Assembly (NCBI RefSeq): GCF_016724845.1
Contig: NZ_CP068082.1
Coordinates: 2,666,001-2,730,000 of the forward strand
DNA: 64,000 nt
Reading direction: 5' to 3'
DNA from: Sphingobacterium spiritivorum
Lineage (GTDB): Bacteria > Bacteroidota > Bacteroidia > Sphingobacteriales > Sphingobacteriaceae
Made by a program: the position numbers and the translations under genes. The notes below the pieces were generated by a model, which worked only from the letters and a program-made list of their open reading frames with translations, did no database searches and had not been told where the DNA came from. Positions 9,640 to 18,957 of the stretch are shown here, in pieces (position 1 is the stretch's first letter; the number at the start of each line of letters is the position of its first letter).

Positions 9640-10251
9640 TTATTTAATCTGACAGGTAAACATGCTTTTTTCTTCCATAAATCCTTCGAGTCGATCTCCG
9701 ATGGAGACCAGCCCTACTCCTGCAGGTGTTCCTGTATAGATAAAATCTCCTTTACGTAAAGTAATGTATTGTGAAATAAAGACGATCAGCTGGTCATAGG
9801 AAAAGATCATATCTTTTGTATGTCCGGATTGCACTGTTTCGTTGTTTTTCTGCAGGCTGAAGCTGAGTTGAGCAGGGTTTGGAAACATGTCCTTCGGGAT
9901 AAAAGGACTTATGACTGCCGAACCATCAAAGGATTTGGCCAGTTCCCAGGGTAGCCCCTTTTCTTTATGCTGCTGCTGTATATCCCGTGCAGTAAAGTCA
10001 ATACCAAGACCTATTGCATCATAATATGTATGCGCAAATTTTGGAGATACATGTTTGCCTTCTTTGCATATACGAAGTACAACCTCGACTTCGTAATGAA
10101 TATCTTTGGAAAACTCGGGATAATAAAAATCTTTGTTGTCCTTTAACAGCGCTGTATCCGGTTTCATAAAGATAACAGGAGTTTTCGGGACAGGATTATT
10201 GAGTTCTTTGGCATGGTCAATGTAATTGCGACCTACGGCTATTATCTTCAT
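9640..10251 (-). CDS. Fumarylacetoacetate hydrolase family protein
   Basis: A 203-residue cytoplasmic FAH-fold enzyme. The family hydrolyses or decarboxylates C-C bonds in acylpyruvate-like acids using Mg2+. Signatures seen: KIIAVGRNYIDHAKEL at the start, metal-binding acidic residues in the HYEVEVVLRI segment (about 52-61) and in IDFTARD (~93), and GDFIYTGTPAGVG near the C-terminus. The short length matches single-domain acylpyruvase/oxaloacetate tautomerase members rather than tyrosine-pathway FAH. The substrate cannot be assigned; the downstream M23 peptidase gives no metabolic clue. Confidence 0.9.
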   Translation of the reverse strand: MKIIAVGRNYIDHAKELNNPVPKTPVIFMKPDTALLKDNKDFYYPEFSKDIHYEVEVVLRICKEGKHVSPKFAHTYYDAIGLGIDFTARDIQQQHKEKGLPWELAKSFDGSAVISPFIPKDMFPNPAQLSFSLQKNNETVQSGHTKDMIFSYDQLIVFISQYITLRKGDFIYTGTPAGVGLVSIGDRLEGFMEEKSMFTCQIK

Positions 10252-10374
10252 ATCAATTGAGGTATAGTGCTAAAGTGTTAATGTGCGTATACTCAACAAA
10301 CTTACCCAAACTTGCTTTTTTTCACAAGTATTAGTTTTGTTATGTATATTTAAATAAACTAAAATAAAACAATT

Positions 10375-10551
10375 ATGAAGAAAGGATTAATAGCGGTGGT
10401 ATTGATGTTTTCATTTGCTGCATTTGCCCAACAAAAGCCTAGTAAACAGTATAAAAGTGCCGAAACAGGGCGGTATGTGACAAAGAAGGAAGCAACTAAA
10501 AGTCCCAAAACAACTTATAGTACGCCTCGGAAAACATCGAGTAAAAAATAG
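10375..10551 (+). CDS. Small secreted basic peptide (58 residues)
   Basis: A 58-codon open frame with a clear signal peptide (MKKGLIAVVLMFSFAAFAQQ) followed by a 38-residue, Lys/Thr-rich mature part. The core SAETGRYVTKKEATKSPKTT resembles a short motif seen in many small bacterial proteins of unknown role (a G-R/Q-Y/F-V-T-K/x3-A/x3-P-x-T-T pattern, from memory). An A/T-rich promoter-like region precedes it and a strong terminator follows 20 bases after the stop, so it is a self-contained transcription unit. No function is known to me. Confidence 0.7.
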   Translation: MKKGLIAVVLMFSFAAFAQQKPSKQYKSAETGRYVTKKEATKSPKTTYSTPRKTSSKK

Positions 10552-10570
10552 AAAGAAGAATTAAATAAAA

Positions 10571-10597
10571 AAATCCACTCGAAGTGGATTTTTTTAT
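10571..10597 (+). terminator. Intrinsic terminator of the small secreted peptide gene
   Basis: A perfect 9-bp stem AAATCCACT / AGTGGATTT with a CGA loop is followed by a T-run. Confidence 0.9.
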
Positions 10598-10633
10598 TTA
10601 ATATATGCTGTAATAGAGAATCTGAATATTTTA

Positions 10634-11305
10634 ATGAATATCATGAACAAATTCAAAGCTGTATTTTTTGATCTGGACGGGACACTTATAGATTCGGAGT
10701 ATTTTTATTTCCAAAACTGGCAACCCATTCTGGCGGAGGATTTTGCTATCCATATTAATTTTGAAGACTGGATTGTACATTTTGCCGGTCACACTTTAGC
10801 GGTCAATATTGAGACAATGAAAAGAGTCTGGAATGTAGATACCACAGATGAATATATGTGGAAACGTACCAGAGCGGCTTATGCACAATCAGATATGCGG
10901 ACTATTGCATTAATGCCGTATGCAAAGGAAATACTGGAACATCTGAAAGAACATCAGGTCAAAATCGGATTAGTTACTTCAAGTTATCAGACTACTGTCG
11001 ATACGGTACTGGGACAGCATGATCTGCTCTCTTACTTTTCGCTGATTGTGACGAGAGACCATGTACAGTCTCCCAAGCCTGATCCTGAACCCTATCTTCT
11101 TGCCGCTAAGCAATCCGGATTAAACCCGAAAGATTGTGTAGCCATTGAAGATACTATTACAGGAACGAAAGCGGCTAAGGCTGCCGGTTTGTATTGTATA
11201 GGAGTTACCAAACAACCAGTAGAGCGGGAAAAACTAATTATTGCTGATCAATTGTTCACGGATTTACAGGAGGTCTGGAATTACCTTAAAAATAACATCT
11301 CATAA
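10634..11305 (+). CDS. HAD superfamily hydrolase (beta-phosphoglucomutase-like)
   Basis: A 223-residue cytoplasmic haloacid-dehalogenase-fold phosphatase or phosphomutase. Motif I FFDLDGTLIDSE supplies the nucleophile Asp13 and acid/base Asp15, motif II is LVTSSY (~115), motif III Lys is in SPKPDPEPYLLAAK and motif IV is IEDTITG (~171). The helical cap between motifs I and II makes it subfamily IA, related to PgmB, YcjU and GPH-type phosphatases. The substrate is not readable. A second ATG nine bases downstream (MNKFKAVFF) is an equally plausible start. Confidence 0.9.
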   Translation: MNIMNKFKAVFFDLDGTLIDSEYFYFQNWQPILAEDFAIHINFEDWIVHFAGHTLAVNIETMKRVWNVDTTDEYMWKRTRAAYAQSDMRTIALMPYAKEILEHLKEHQVKIGLVTSSYQTTVDTVLGQHDLLSYFSLIVTRDHVQSPKPDPEPYLLAAKQSGLNPKDCVAIEDTITGTKAAKAAGLYCIGVTKQPVEREKLIIADQLFTDLQEVWNYLKNNIS

Positions 11306-11406
11306 AATAATCTAGAATGTCTTGAAATTATTACTGGCTTTAATCGATTTAGCTTTTTGATTTTTGTTAGAATATTTCTAATATTACAAATTATAAACAT
11401 CATGTT

Positions 11407-11898
11407 ATGAACCGAAGGACTGCGGTAAAACAACTTTTTATTATTGCTGGAGGGCTTGCGTTGTTGCCTTCCTGCCTGCGGGAGCAGGGTGGAACGTCTA
11501 TAGATCTGCACACCATCAGGTTATCTGCTAAGGATGAAGAATTTCTGGCTAATCTGGTAGATATACTTATTCCTGAGACAGATTCTCCTGGAGGTAAAAA
11601 GTTAAATCTTCACCTTTTTGTAATGAAAATGGTAGATGATTGTCATTCACCTGAAGATCAAAAAGCTTTCCTGGAAGGCCTGGAGAAAAACAGATCTGAT
11701 CTGGATGGTGCTGCGACAGATAAGATCGGAGCATATTTCAAGTCGGAAGAAGAAGCAAAGGAAAAGAGTGCTTTTTATAAGATATTCAAAAAAAGAGCCA
11801 CTCAGGGATATCTCAATTCGGAATATGTCATGAAGAATAAACTAATTTATGAATTAGTTCCGGGCAGGTACAATGGTGCAATGAAAATCAACGCATAA
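11407..11898 (+). CDS. Gluconate 2-dehydrogenase subunit 3 family protein
   Basis: A 163-residue envelope protein related to the small subunit (subunit 3) of membrane-bound gluconate 2-dehydrogenases. The N-terminus has a twin-arginine-like NRRTAVKQL, a hydrophobic segment and a lipobox-like LLPSC (Cys near 20), so Tat-exported lipoprotein is likely. The domain is recognised from the LVDILIPETDSPGGKKLNLHLFVMKMVDDCHSPEDQ segment. The GMC oxidoreductase gene begins 16 bases later, the usual partner: the small subunit is thought to help export the flavoprotein by a hitch-hiker mechanism. The substrate is unknown. Confidence 0.88.
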   Translation: MNRRTAVKQLFIIAGGLALLPSCLREQGGTSIDLHTIRLSAKDEEFLANLVDILIPETDSPGGKKLNLHLFVMKMVDDCHSPEDQKAFLEGLEKNRSDLDGAATDKIGAYFKSEEEAKEKSAFYKIFKKRATQGYLNSEYVMKNKLIYELVPGRYNGAMKINA

Positions 11899-11914
11899 TA
11901 AAGAATCAAGGAAA

Positions 11915-13630
11915 ATGGCAAATATAAATACGGACAGCGTAAAGAACAGAACATACGATGCTATCGTCATTGGTTCGGGAATAAGTGGTGGTTGGGCTGC
12001 AAAGGAACTTTGTGAAAAAGGATTAAAGACATTGGTACTGGAAAGAGGCCGTGATGTAAAGCATGTCAAGGATTATCCTACCACCAACCTTTATCCCTGG
12101 GAATTTGAGCACCGCGGAGAGATGCCGTATAAGGTGCAGCAGGAAAATCCTATTGTTAACCGTTGTTATGCATTTCATGAAGATGCGGCTCACTTTTTCG
12201 TAAAAGATCAGGAGCATCCTTATGTACAGGAAAAACCATTCGATTGGATCCGTGGCTATCAGGTTGGTGGAAAATCTCTGCTTTGGGCCAGACAGACACA
12301 GCGTTGGTCAGACTTTGATTTTGAAGGACCTGCACGCGATGGATTTGCCGTTGACTGGCCTATCCGCTATGCAGATCTGAAGCCCTGGTACGATTATGTT
12401 GAGCGTTTTGCCGGAATTGCAGGAGATAAAGACGGTCTTCCGGAGCTTCCGGATGGTGAGTTTCTTCCGGGATATCCGCTGAATGTAGTGGAAAAGTATT
12501 TTCAGCAAACCATGAAGAACAAGTATCCGGAGCGGAAAGTGATCTCTGCGCGTTGTGCACATTTATCCAAACCTAATAAAATTCACCTCGATCAGGGACG
12601 TGTACAATGTCAGAATCGTACACTTTGCCAGCGAGGCTGCCCTTTCGGAGGCTATTTTAGTTCTAATGCATCCACTATTCCGTGGGCAGCGAAGACCGGA
12701 AATATGACACTAAGACCTTTCTCAGTGGTACATTCTATTCTGTATGATGATACGAAGGGAAAAGCGGTAGGTGTCAAAGTCATTGATACAGAGACTAAAG
12801 AGGAGATGGATTTCTTTGCAAAGGTGATCTTTGTGAATGCTGCGGCATTAAATACGAATCTGATTTTGCTGAATTCCAAATCCAAACGCTTCGAAAACGG
12901 TTTGGGCAATGACAGTGGTGTGTTAGGTAAATATGTTGCTTTTCACAATTACAGCGCACGTATATATGCCGAATACGAAGGCTTTATGGATTATACTACC
13001 GATGGTCGTAATCCTGCCGGAGGAGGGTATATTCCTAGATTCCGCAATTTACATAAACAAGAAACAGATTTTCTGAGAGGATATGCAGCAGGATTTGGTG
13101 CTTACCGTTCAAAGAGTGCAGATCAGTCCGGATACGGTGAATCTTTCAAAAATAATCTCCTGAATCCAAAGTATGGATTATGGGGCGTAGGATCACATAT
13201 GATGGGTGAGACTATTCCGAAAGAGTCCGGTCAGGTTACACTGGATAGTTCTCAAAAAGATGCCTGGGGAGTTCCGTTGCTGAAAATTGCAGTTGAATAT
13301 GACGACAATGATGCAAAAATGAAAAAAGACTACCTGGAGCAGATGACAGCAATGTTTGAGGAAGCCGGATTTACCAATATCAAGCAAGATGACCACGGTC
13401 AGGCTCCCGGACTGGATATCCATGAAATGGGAGGAGCGCGTATGGGAAATGATCCCAAGACTTCTGTCCTCAACAAATGGAACCAAATACACAGCGTTCC
13501 GAATGTATTTGTGACAGATGGAGCAGCCATGACTTCTACTTCTACCCAAAATCCCTCCCTTACTTATATGGCTTTCTCTGCAAGAGCTGTTGACTATGCG
13601 CTGCAGGAAATGAAGAAAGGAAATATTTAA
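11915..13630 (+). CDS. GMC family FAD-dependent oxidoreductase
   Basis: A 571-residue glucose-methanol-choline flavoprotein that oxidises an alcohol or sugar. The dinucleotide motif is VIGSGISGGWAAKEL (G20, G22, G25); the FAD-contact region GYQVGGKSLLWARQTQRW is at ~110-130. The C-terminal GMC segment contains HEMGGARMGND and the closing NPSLTYMAFSARA. CQRGCPFGGYFSS near 230-245 is a cysteine-containing stretch common in the gluconate/2-keto-sugar dehydrogenase branch. It has no signal peptide of its own, which fits co-export with the subunit-3 partner just upstream. The pair precedes a SusC/SusD system, but a terminator separates them, so shared substrate use is only a guess. Confidence 0.92.
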   Translation: MANINTDSVKNRTYDAIVIGSGISGGWAAKELCEKGLKTLVLERGRDVKHVKDYPTTNLYPWEFEHRGEMPYKVQQENPIVNRCYAFHEDAAHFFVKDQEHPYVQEKPFDWIRGYQVGGKSLLWARQTQRWSDFDFEGPARDGFAVDWPIRYADLKPWYDYVERFAGIAGDKDGLPELPDGEFLPGYPLNVVEKYFQQTMKNKYPERKVISARCAHLSKPNKIHLDQGRVQCQNRTLCQRGCPFGGYFSSNASTIPWAAKTGNMTLRPFSVVHSILYDDTKGKAVGVKVIDTETKEEMDFFAKVIFVNAAALNTNLILLNSKSKRFENGLGNDSGVLGKYVAFHNYSARIYAEYEGFMDYTTDGRNPAGGGYIPRFRNLHKQETDFLRGYAAGFGAYRSKSADQSGYGESFKNNLLNPKYGLWGVGSHMMGETIPKESGQVTLDSSQKDAWGVPLLKIAVEYDDNDAKMKKDYLEQMTAMFEEAGFTNIKQDDHGQAPGLDIHEMGGARMGNDPKTSVLNKWNQIHSVPNVFVTDGAAMTSTSTQNPSLTYMAFSARAVDYALQEMKKGNI

Positions 13631-13727
13631 AATAAAGTGAAGCCTGTTGTGACAGAATCAGATAGGGCTCCTGCCTGAAAACGCTTCCTGTTTCCAGGGA
13701 CTGATACAGATGCTTCTAGACCCATAC

Positions 13728-13767
13728 AAACCCCGTTTTAATATATATTAAGACGGGTTTTTTTTGT
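13728..13767 (+). terminator. Intrinsic terminator after the GMC gene
   Basis: A long A/T-capped stem (AAACCC-CGTTTTAAT pairing with ATTAAGACGGGTTT, one bulge) is followed by eight T. Confidence 0.8.
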
Positions 13768-13949
13768 TGTTTTTACTTCTGAAATTTTAATAAGTACTTG
13801 TAGCATAGGTTATATGTTATATTAAAAACTGAAAAAAGATCAGCGGTTTTTAAGATTTAAATCTTAACTTTAGAATAGCCATATGAAAATAAACCGATTT
13901 TAATTTTTTCTTGTATACGTGAATGCTGGTTTTTTTTTGCACCATGAAG

Positions 13950-13962
13950 TAAAACGTTTTAG
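13950..13962. promoter_or_regulatory. LacI-type operator, distal copy
   Basis: TAAAACGTTTTAG contains the perfect palindrome TAAAACGTTTTA with a central CG, the hallmark of LacI-family operators. It lies 171 bases upstream of the SusC start. The rest of the 490-base gap 13631-14120 is A/T-rich; apart from the terminator and the two operators I see no gene in it. Confidence 0.65.
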
Positions 13963-14060
13963 TGAAAAAGAGAAATCACCTTATAAATTGTAAAAATTAC
14001 CTATTGAAAAATAGAAAGCATATGGAGATACTGCTGTCTCCTTTTATTGCGCCTATTTGA

Positions 14061-14073
14061 TAAAACGTTTTAG
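14061..14073. promoter_or_regulatory. LacI-type operator, proximal copy
   Basis: An identical TAAAACGTTTTAG copy, 111 bases downstream of the first and 48 bases before the SusC ATG. That position overlaps or follows the expected promoter. Confidence 0.65.
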
Positions 14074-14120
14074 TAAATTTTAACTAATTGTCAATTTTTT
14101 CAAACATATACTAACTAAAC

Positions 14121-17100
14121 ATGAATCATTACAGTAAACCTTTACGACCTGCGGGTCGTCGAGCGAAATGGTGGGTAGTCCCGCTATCCCTGCTCGCATT
14201 AAATTATGCTAATGCAACAAACGGTACAGCAGAAAGCCGATTTGTTCATGACAAAGAAACCTATTTAAACAAATCTGAACAGGAAACAGTAACCGGAAAA
14301 GTAACCGATGCAGAGACCGGTACTCCGCTGGCGGGGGTTACGGTCAAACTGAAAGGTTCGGCTGTCGGAACACAAACTGATCAGGATGGTAATTTCAGTC
14401 TGGAAGCCAAAGTCGGGAGTACGTTGATCGTTTCCTATATCGGCTTTTCGCCCGTAGAAGTACCTGTCACGAGTACTTCCGGTATCGCTGTCAAACTGAA
14501 GCCAGAGAGCGAATCATTAGAGGAAGTCGTAGTAGTAGGGTATGGTACACAGAAAAAGAGTGAAGTGACTTCGGCTGTACAGACGGTACAGGAAAAAGAT
14601 TTCAATCAGGGAGGAATGCGTAATCCTATGGAACTGGTGCAGGGAAAAGTGGCCGGCCTTAACATCACCAGAGCACAGGGGAGTAATCCAAACTCGGGAA
14701 CTTCTATACAGTTGAGGGGTATGGCATCCCTGAAGGGTTCCAATTCACCTCTGATCGTTATTGATGGTATTCCCGGAGGTAGTCTGGATTTGGTCAAGCA
14801 AGGAGACATCGAATCCATAAGTGTGTTAAAGGACGGTTCGGCAGCAGCGATCTACGGTACTCGCGGTAACGGCGGGGTCGTATTGGTTACCACCAAAAAG
14901 GGTAAATCCGGAACTCCCCAGTTTGAATATTTTACGTACGGACAAAAAGAGTTTGTAGACAGTAAACCTACTATGCTGTCTGCGGATCAGTTCAGAGAGT
15001 ATGTAGTCAAAGGTCTTAACCGTCCGCAATCTGATCTTGGAGCCAGCACAGATCTGTTTGACGAACTGATTGACAAGAATAATTTCTCTCATTTCCATAA
15101 TTTTATAGCGAGTGGTGGCGGAGACAAATCCAACTACAGAGCTTCGATCAACTATGAAGATGCCAATGGTATTGCAAAACAGAATGGCAGAAAGCAGTTT
15201 GGAGGAAGAATCAATTTTTCTCAGACAGGACTGAAAGACCGCCTTACTTTTTCCGGAAATATAGCCGCCAATTTTAATAAGGCTAATATGTTGGGAGGTA
15301 AAAAGGCTGATGACAGTGAAAATGTACCGGACTTCGAACAGGCCATTCAGCGTAATCCTACTGCACCGATCTATAATCCGGACGGAACATTCTATCAGAC
15401 GCAGGAATACAACAACTATAATCCTATGAGTCGGCTGGCTCATCGTATAGATGAACGCAATCAGCAAACTTTTTCAGGAGATGCAAAATTGAAGCTGAAG
15501 ATTATTGATCCTTTAAGCGTATCGGTATTCGGATCCTATGTCCGGGACAACTGGAATGACAGGCGTTACCGTTCTACACTGGATTGGGATCAACGTCTCA
15601 ATACCGACTACAGAGGTACCGCATATGCCTATAAAAAGAATGAGCTGAACTGGACCAGAACCATTGAATCTACCATTGACTACAACCAGACCTTTAATGA
15701 AAAACACACTATTACCGGATTATTGGGCTATAGTTATCAATATACAGGATATGAGCGTTTTGAAATGTCTAACAACGGATTTACAACCGATGGTTTTCTG
15801 GATTGGGATATGAACTCCGGAACGGCCCTTACCAATGCACAGCTTCCGAGACCCACAATGGGATCCTTTAAGGAAGATAATACTCTGGTGGCTTTCTTTG
15901 GACGTGTCAATTATAACTATGCAGATCGCTATTTCGTAAGTGCCATTTTGCGCAGAGAAGGTTCTTCACGATTCGGAGCGAATCATAAGTGGGGTAATTT
16001 TCCTGCAATATCAGGAGGATGGACAATCTCAAATGAAAGTTTCTTCGGCAATAAAGGAGTGATCAATGACCTGAAATTAAGGGTTGGTTACGGAGTAACT
16101 GGAAATCAGGGAATACCTAATTATCAGTCCATACTGAGACTGGGCACAGGAGGAGTATATCCGCAGGATGGTATCTATTATCAAACCTATGGTCCTGCCG
16201 CTAATCCAAATCCGGATCTGAAATGGGAACAAAAAGCAGAAACAAATATCGGGGTAGACTTCGGATTTCTGAATAACCGTATCACAGGTTCCATAGATGT
16301 ATACAACAGAAAAACAAAAGATCTTATCGATGAATACCGGGCACAGCAGCCGGCATATGTACAGTCCAAAATATGGTATAATGTCGGACAGGTAGACAAC
16401 AAAGGTATAGAACTGCAATTGTCAGCGACTGCTGTCAAGAAGGAAAACTTCTCCTGGAATATAGATTTTACCGGTAATTACCAGAAGAATAAGCTGGCGA
16501 AGTTGTCGAGTGAGATTTTCCAAAGTAACTGGCTGGAATTCGGAGGGCTTCCTTCCCCTGGAAATCTGGGTAATGCCATACGTCTGGAAGAAGGGGGCGA
16601 AGTCGGTTCTTTTTATGGTAAACGATATGCAGGCCTGACAGACGACGGGAAATGGCTGTTTTACAAAGCCGACGGAAGTACAGGTACAGCCGGAGAGATT
16701 ACCAATGATGACCTGACCTATATCGGGAATGGTGTGCCTAAATTCAATGCGTCTTTAAGCAACCGCTTTTCGTATAAAGGATTTGACCTCACCGTATTTT
16801 TCAGAGGAAAGTTCAAATATGATATTCTGAATACAGCAGATATGTTTTTCGGAAATCAGAAATGGCTGCCGAATAACGTACTGGAAAGTGCTTTTACAAA
16901 ACACGCAAATATCAAAGACGATCCGCAATATTCCGATTACTATTTAGAGAATGGAAGTTTCGTGAAACTGGATAATATCACATTGGGGTACAATTTTAAA
17001 TTGAAGACCGATTATATCCGCAACCTGTATGTATATGTGACAGGTCGCAATATTGCTACGATTACCAGTTATAGCGGTCTTGATCCGGAATTACAGGACA

Positions 17101-17183
17101 CAGGATTTGCTTCAGGAATAGATTCAAGAGGTTTCTATCCGCGTACTAAATCATGGTCAGTAGGACTTAATGTTGGATTTTAA
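14121..17183 (+). CDS. SusC/RagA family TonB-dependent outer-membrane receptor
   Basis: A 1020-residue outer-membrane transporter that imports a glycan or other nutrient with its SusD lid, driven by TonB. Order: N-terminal export region, carboxypeptidase-regulatory-like domain at ~57-140 (VTGKVTDAETGTPLAGVTVKLKG), the SusC signature LEEVVVVGYGTQKK, plug domain ~150-255 (QLRGMASLKGSNSPLIVIDG, KDGSAAAIYGTRGNGGVVLV), then the 22-strand barrel ending in an aromatic residue (LNVGF). There is no STN domain, so it is not expected to signal to an anti-sigma factor; two LacI-type operators upstream suggest control by a repressor instead. SusD starts 12 bases later. No glycosidase lies beside it, so the substrate is unknown. 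Confidence 0.95.
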   Translation: MNHYSKPLRPAGRRAKWWVVPLSLLALNYANATNGTAESRFVHDKETYLNKSEQETVTGKVTDAETGTPLAGVTVKLKGSAVGTQTDQDGNFSLEAKVGSTLIVSYIGFSPVEVPVTSTSGIAVKLKPESESLEEVVVVGYGTQKKSEVTSAVQTVQEKDFNQGGMRNPMELVQGKVAGLNITRAQGSNPNSGTSIQLRGMASLKGSNSPLIVIDGIPGGSLDLVKQGDIESISVLKDGSAAAIYGTRGNGGVVLVTTKKGKSGTPQFEYFTYGQKEFVDSKPTMLSADQFREYVVKGLNRPQSDLGASTDLFDELIDKNNFSHFHNFIASGGGDKSNYRASINYEDANGIAKQNGRKQFGGRINFSQTGLKDRLTFSGNIAANFNKANMLGGKKADDSENVPDFEQAIQRNPTAPIYNPDGTFYQTQEYNNYNPMSRLAHRIDERNQQTFSGDAKLKLKIIDPLSVSVFGSYVRDNWNDRRYRSTLDWDQRLNTDYRGTAYAYKKNELNWTRTIESTIDYNQTFNEKHTITGLLGYSYQYTGYERFEMSNNGFTTDGFLDWDMNSGTALTNAQLPRPTMGSFKEDNTLVAFFGRVNYNYADRYFVSAILRREGSSRFGANHKWGNFPAISGGWTISNESFFGNKGVINDLKLRVGYGVTGNQGIPNYQSILRLGTGGVYPQDGIYYQTYGPAANPNPDLKWEQKAETNIGVDFGFLNNRITGSIDVYNRKTKDLIDEYRAQQPAYVQSKIWYNVGQVDNKGIELQLSATAVKKENFSWNIDFTGNYQKNKLAKLSSEIFQSNWLEFGGLPSPGNLGNAIRLEEGGEVGSFYGKRYAGLTDDGKWLFYKADGSTGTAGEITNDDLTYIGNGVPKFNASLSNRFSYKGFDLTVFFRGKFKYDILNTADMFFGNQKWLPNNVLESAFTKHANIKDDPQYSDYYLENGSFVKLDNITLGYNFKLKTDYIRNLYVYVTGRNIATITSYSGLDPELQDTGFASGIDSRGFYPRTKSWSVGLNVGF

Positions 17184-17195
17184 TAGAGAATAATC

Positions 17196-18830
17196 ATGAA
17201 ATTACTAAAAAATAAATATCTGGCGTCTGCTTTTGGGGTAGGAGTCGCACTATTCGGATTACAGAGCTGTACCAATCTGGACGAAAATCTGTACAGTACC
17301 TTGAAAGAAGAGAGTTTCTATAAAAATAAATTGGAAGTAATGCAGGCCGCTTTACGCCCGTTTACACATATGCAGGCCTGGTTGGCTCCAACAGGAGGAA
17401 GTGGTTATTATTATCACTCCGAACTGAGTTCTGACCAACTGGCCTGGCCACAGAAGGGACGGCACGGCTACGATGGTGGAGATCATTTTCGACAGCATTA
17501 TCACACCTGGACTATTACTGAAAACAGACTGTTAAGTGCATGGGAGCTGTTGTGGGGAGGAGTAGGTTACGTCAATAATGCGCTGAGTGATATCTCTGCT
17601 CTGGATATACAGAAAGTAGGGATGACACAGGAGGAGATGAATTTTGTACTGGCGCAATTAAAAGTACTTCGTGCATTCCATTATATGAAAATTATGGATA
17701 TGTGGGGAAATGTTCCTATTGCTCTTGAAGTTTCACAAACTCCTTCCAATCTGGCGACTAAACCGCGTAAAGAGGTCTTTGATTTTATAAAGAAAGAGCT
17801 GGAAGAAAATGTACCCAAACTGCCGCTTACTTCCGGACAGAATATCGGACAGGTATCTATGGCTGCCGGATATGCTATGATGGCCGAACTGTATCTGAAT
17901 GCGGAGAAATGGAATGGTACCCCTATGTGGGATGAATGTATTGCCGCGTGCGATAAGATTATCTCCGGACAGGCGGGCGGTATCGGAGGTGCTCCGAAGT
18001 TGTCTCCGGATATTAATACACTGTTTGCAAATACAAACAGCGCTAATCCGGAATCTTTATTCCAGTTTCAGTATAGCCGTAAGGCCGGATTTACGTTTGA
18101 CTGGGGTGGGTTCTTTATGGGATATGATTATATGAAAGAAGCATTAGATGTGGGCTATGGCGGCTGGAATGCATTTGTGGTAATTCCTACCGCATTCGAT
18201 GCCTATGCCGCTAATGATATCCGCAGGAAAGACTGGTTTCTGTATGGACCGCAGTATAAGTATGGAACAACTACACCTGTGTTGGGGACAGAGGAGTATT
18301 CCGGTAAACCATTATCATTTGTTAATTCTATTCGTAGAGAAAGTGAAGGAGATCTGACCAGTGATGGAGGAATGGCTAAAGGGGAAGAGAATTCCGGAGC
18401 ACGCTTTAATAAATACAAAAGTGGCCGTCTGAGCGATGTCAACTATCAGGAGAACGATTATATTCTGTATCGTCTTACCGAGATTTATTTTAATAAGGCG
18501 GAAGCCTTGATGCGCAAAAATAACGGAACGGCTACAACAGAAGCTGTATCGTTAATCAATGATTCGAAGAAAAGAGCCTTTTCGGCTGCGGATTGGCCTG
18601 CAGCTCAGTATTCTGTCGCTACCCTTACATTGGATGAATTGCTGGCTGAGCGCGGAAGAGAATTTATCTTCGAGGGAAAAAGACGTACAGATCTGATACG
18701 CTTTGGTAAATATACCACGGCTACCTGGTGGGATCATAAACCTGTAAACGATGCCAACAGGGAGTTGTATCCTGTACCCCAGGCACAACTGGCTATTAAT
18801 CCTAATCTGCAACAAAATCCGGGATATTAG
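17196..18830 (+). CDS. RagB/SusD family nutrient-binding lipoprotein
   Basis: A 544-residue surface lipoprotein that closes over the SusC channel and captures substrate. Signal peptide and lipobox end in LQSC (Cys26), followed by the typical TNLDENLYSTLKEESFY. The tetratricopeptide-like SusD fold is recognised from VLRAFHYMKIMDMWGNVPIA at ~163-182 and the C-terminal LLAERGREFIFEGKRRTDLIRFGKY at ~490-515. The gene follows SusC by 12 bases and the operon ends at a strong hairpin. Confidence 0.95.
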   Translation: MKLLKNKYLASAFGVGVALFGLQSCTNLDENLYSTLKEESFYKNKLEVMQAALRPFTHMQAWLAPTGGSGYYYHSELSSDQLAWPQKGRHGYDGGDHFRQHYHTWTITENRLLSAWELLWGGVGYVNNALSDISALDIQKVGMTQEEMNFVLAQLKVLRAFHYMKIMDMWGNVPIALEVSQTPSNLATKPRKEVFDFIKKELEENVPKLPLTSGQNIGQVSMAAGYAMMAELYLNAEKWNGTPMWDECIAACDKIISGQAGGIGGAPKLSPDINTLFANTNSANPESLFQFQYSRKAGFTFDWGGFFMGYDYMKEALDVGYGGWNAFVVIPTAFDAYAANDIRRKDWFLYGPQYKYGTTTPVLGTEEYSGKPLSFVNSIRRESEGDLTSDGGMAKGEENSGARFNKYKSGRLSDVNYQENDYILYRLTEIYFNKAEALMRKNNGTATTEAVSLINDSKKRAFSAADWPAAQYSVATLTLDELLAERGREFIFEGKRRTDLIRFGKYTTATWWDHKPVNDANRELYPVPQAQLAINPNLQQNPGY

Positions 18831-18856
18831 ATAAGACCGGCTATTTATTAAAAAAG

Positions 18857-18894
18857 ATCGGGTACCTGCGGAGTGATGCGGGTACCCGATTTTA
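18857..18894 (+). terminator. Intrinsic terminator after the first SusCD pair
   Basis: A perfect 10-bp stem ATCGGGTACC / GGTACCCGAT with a 14-nt loop is followed by TTTT. Confidence 0.85.
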
Positions 18895-18957
18895 ATTTAT
18901 ATAGCATTTGCTGCTTTCCTCACCTGGAATACGATGTGGACATAAATAGTAATTTTC

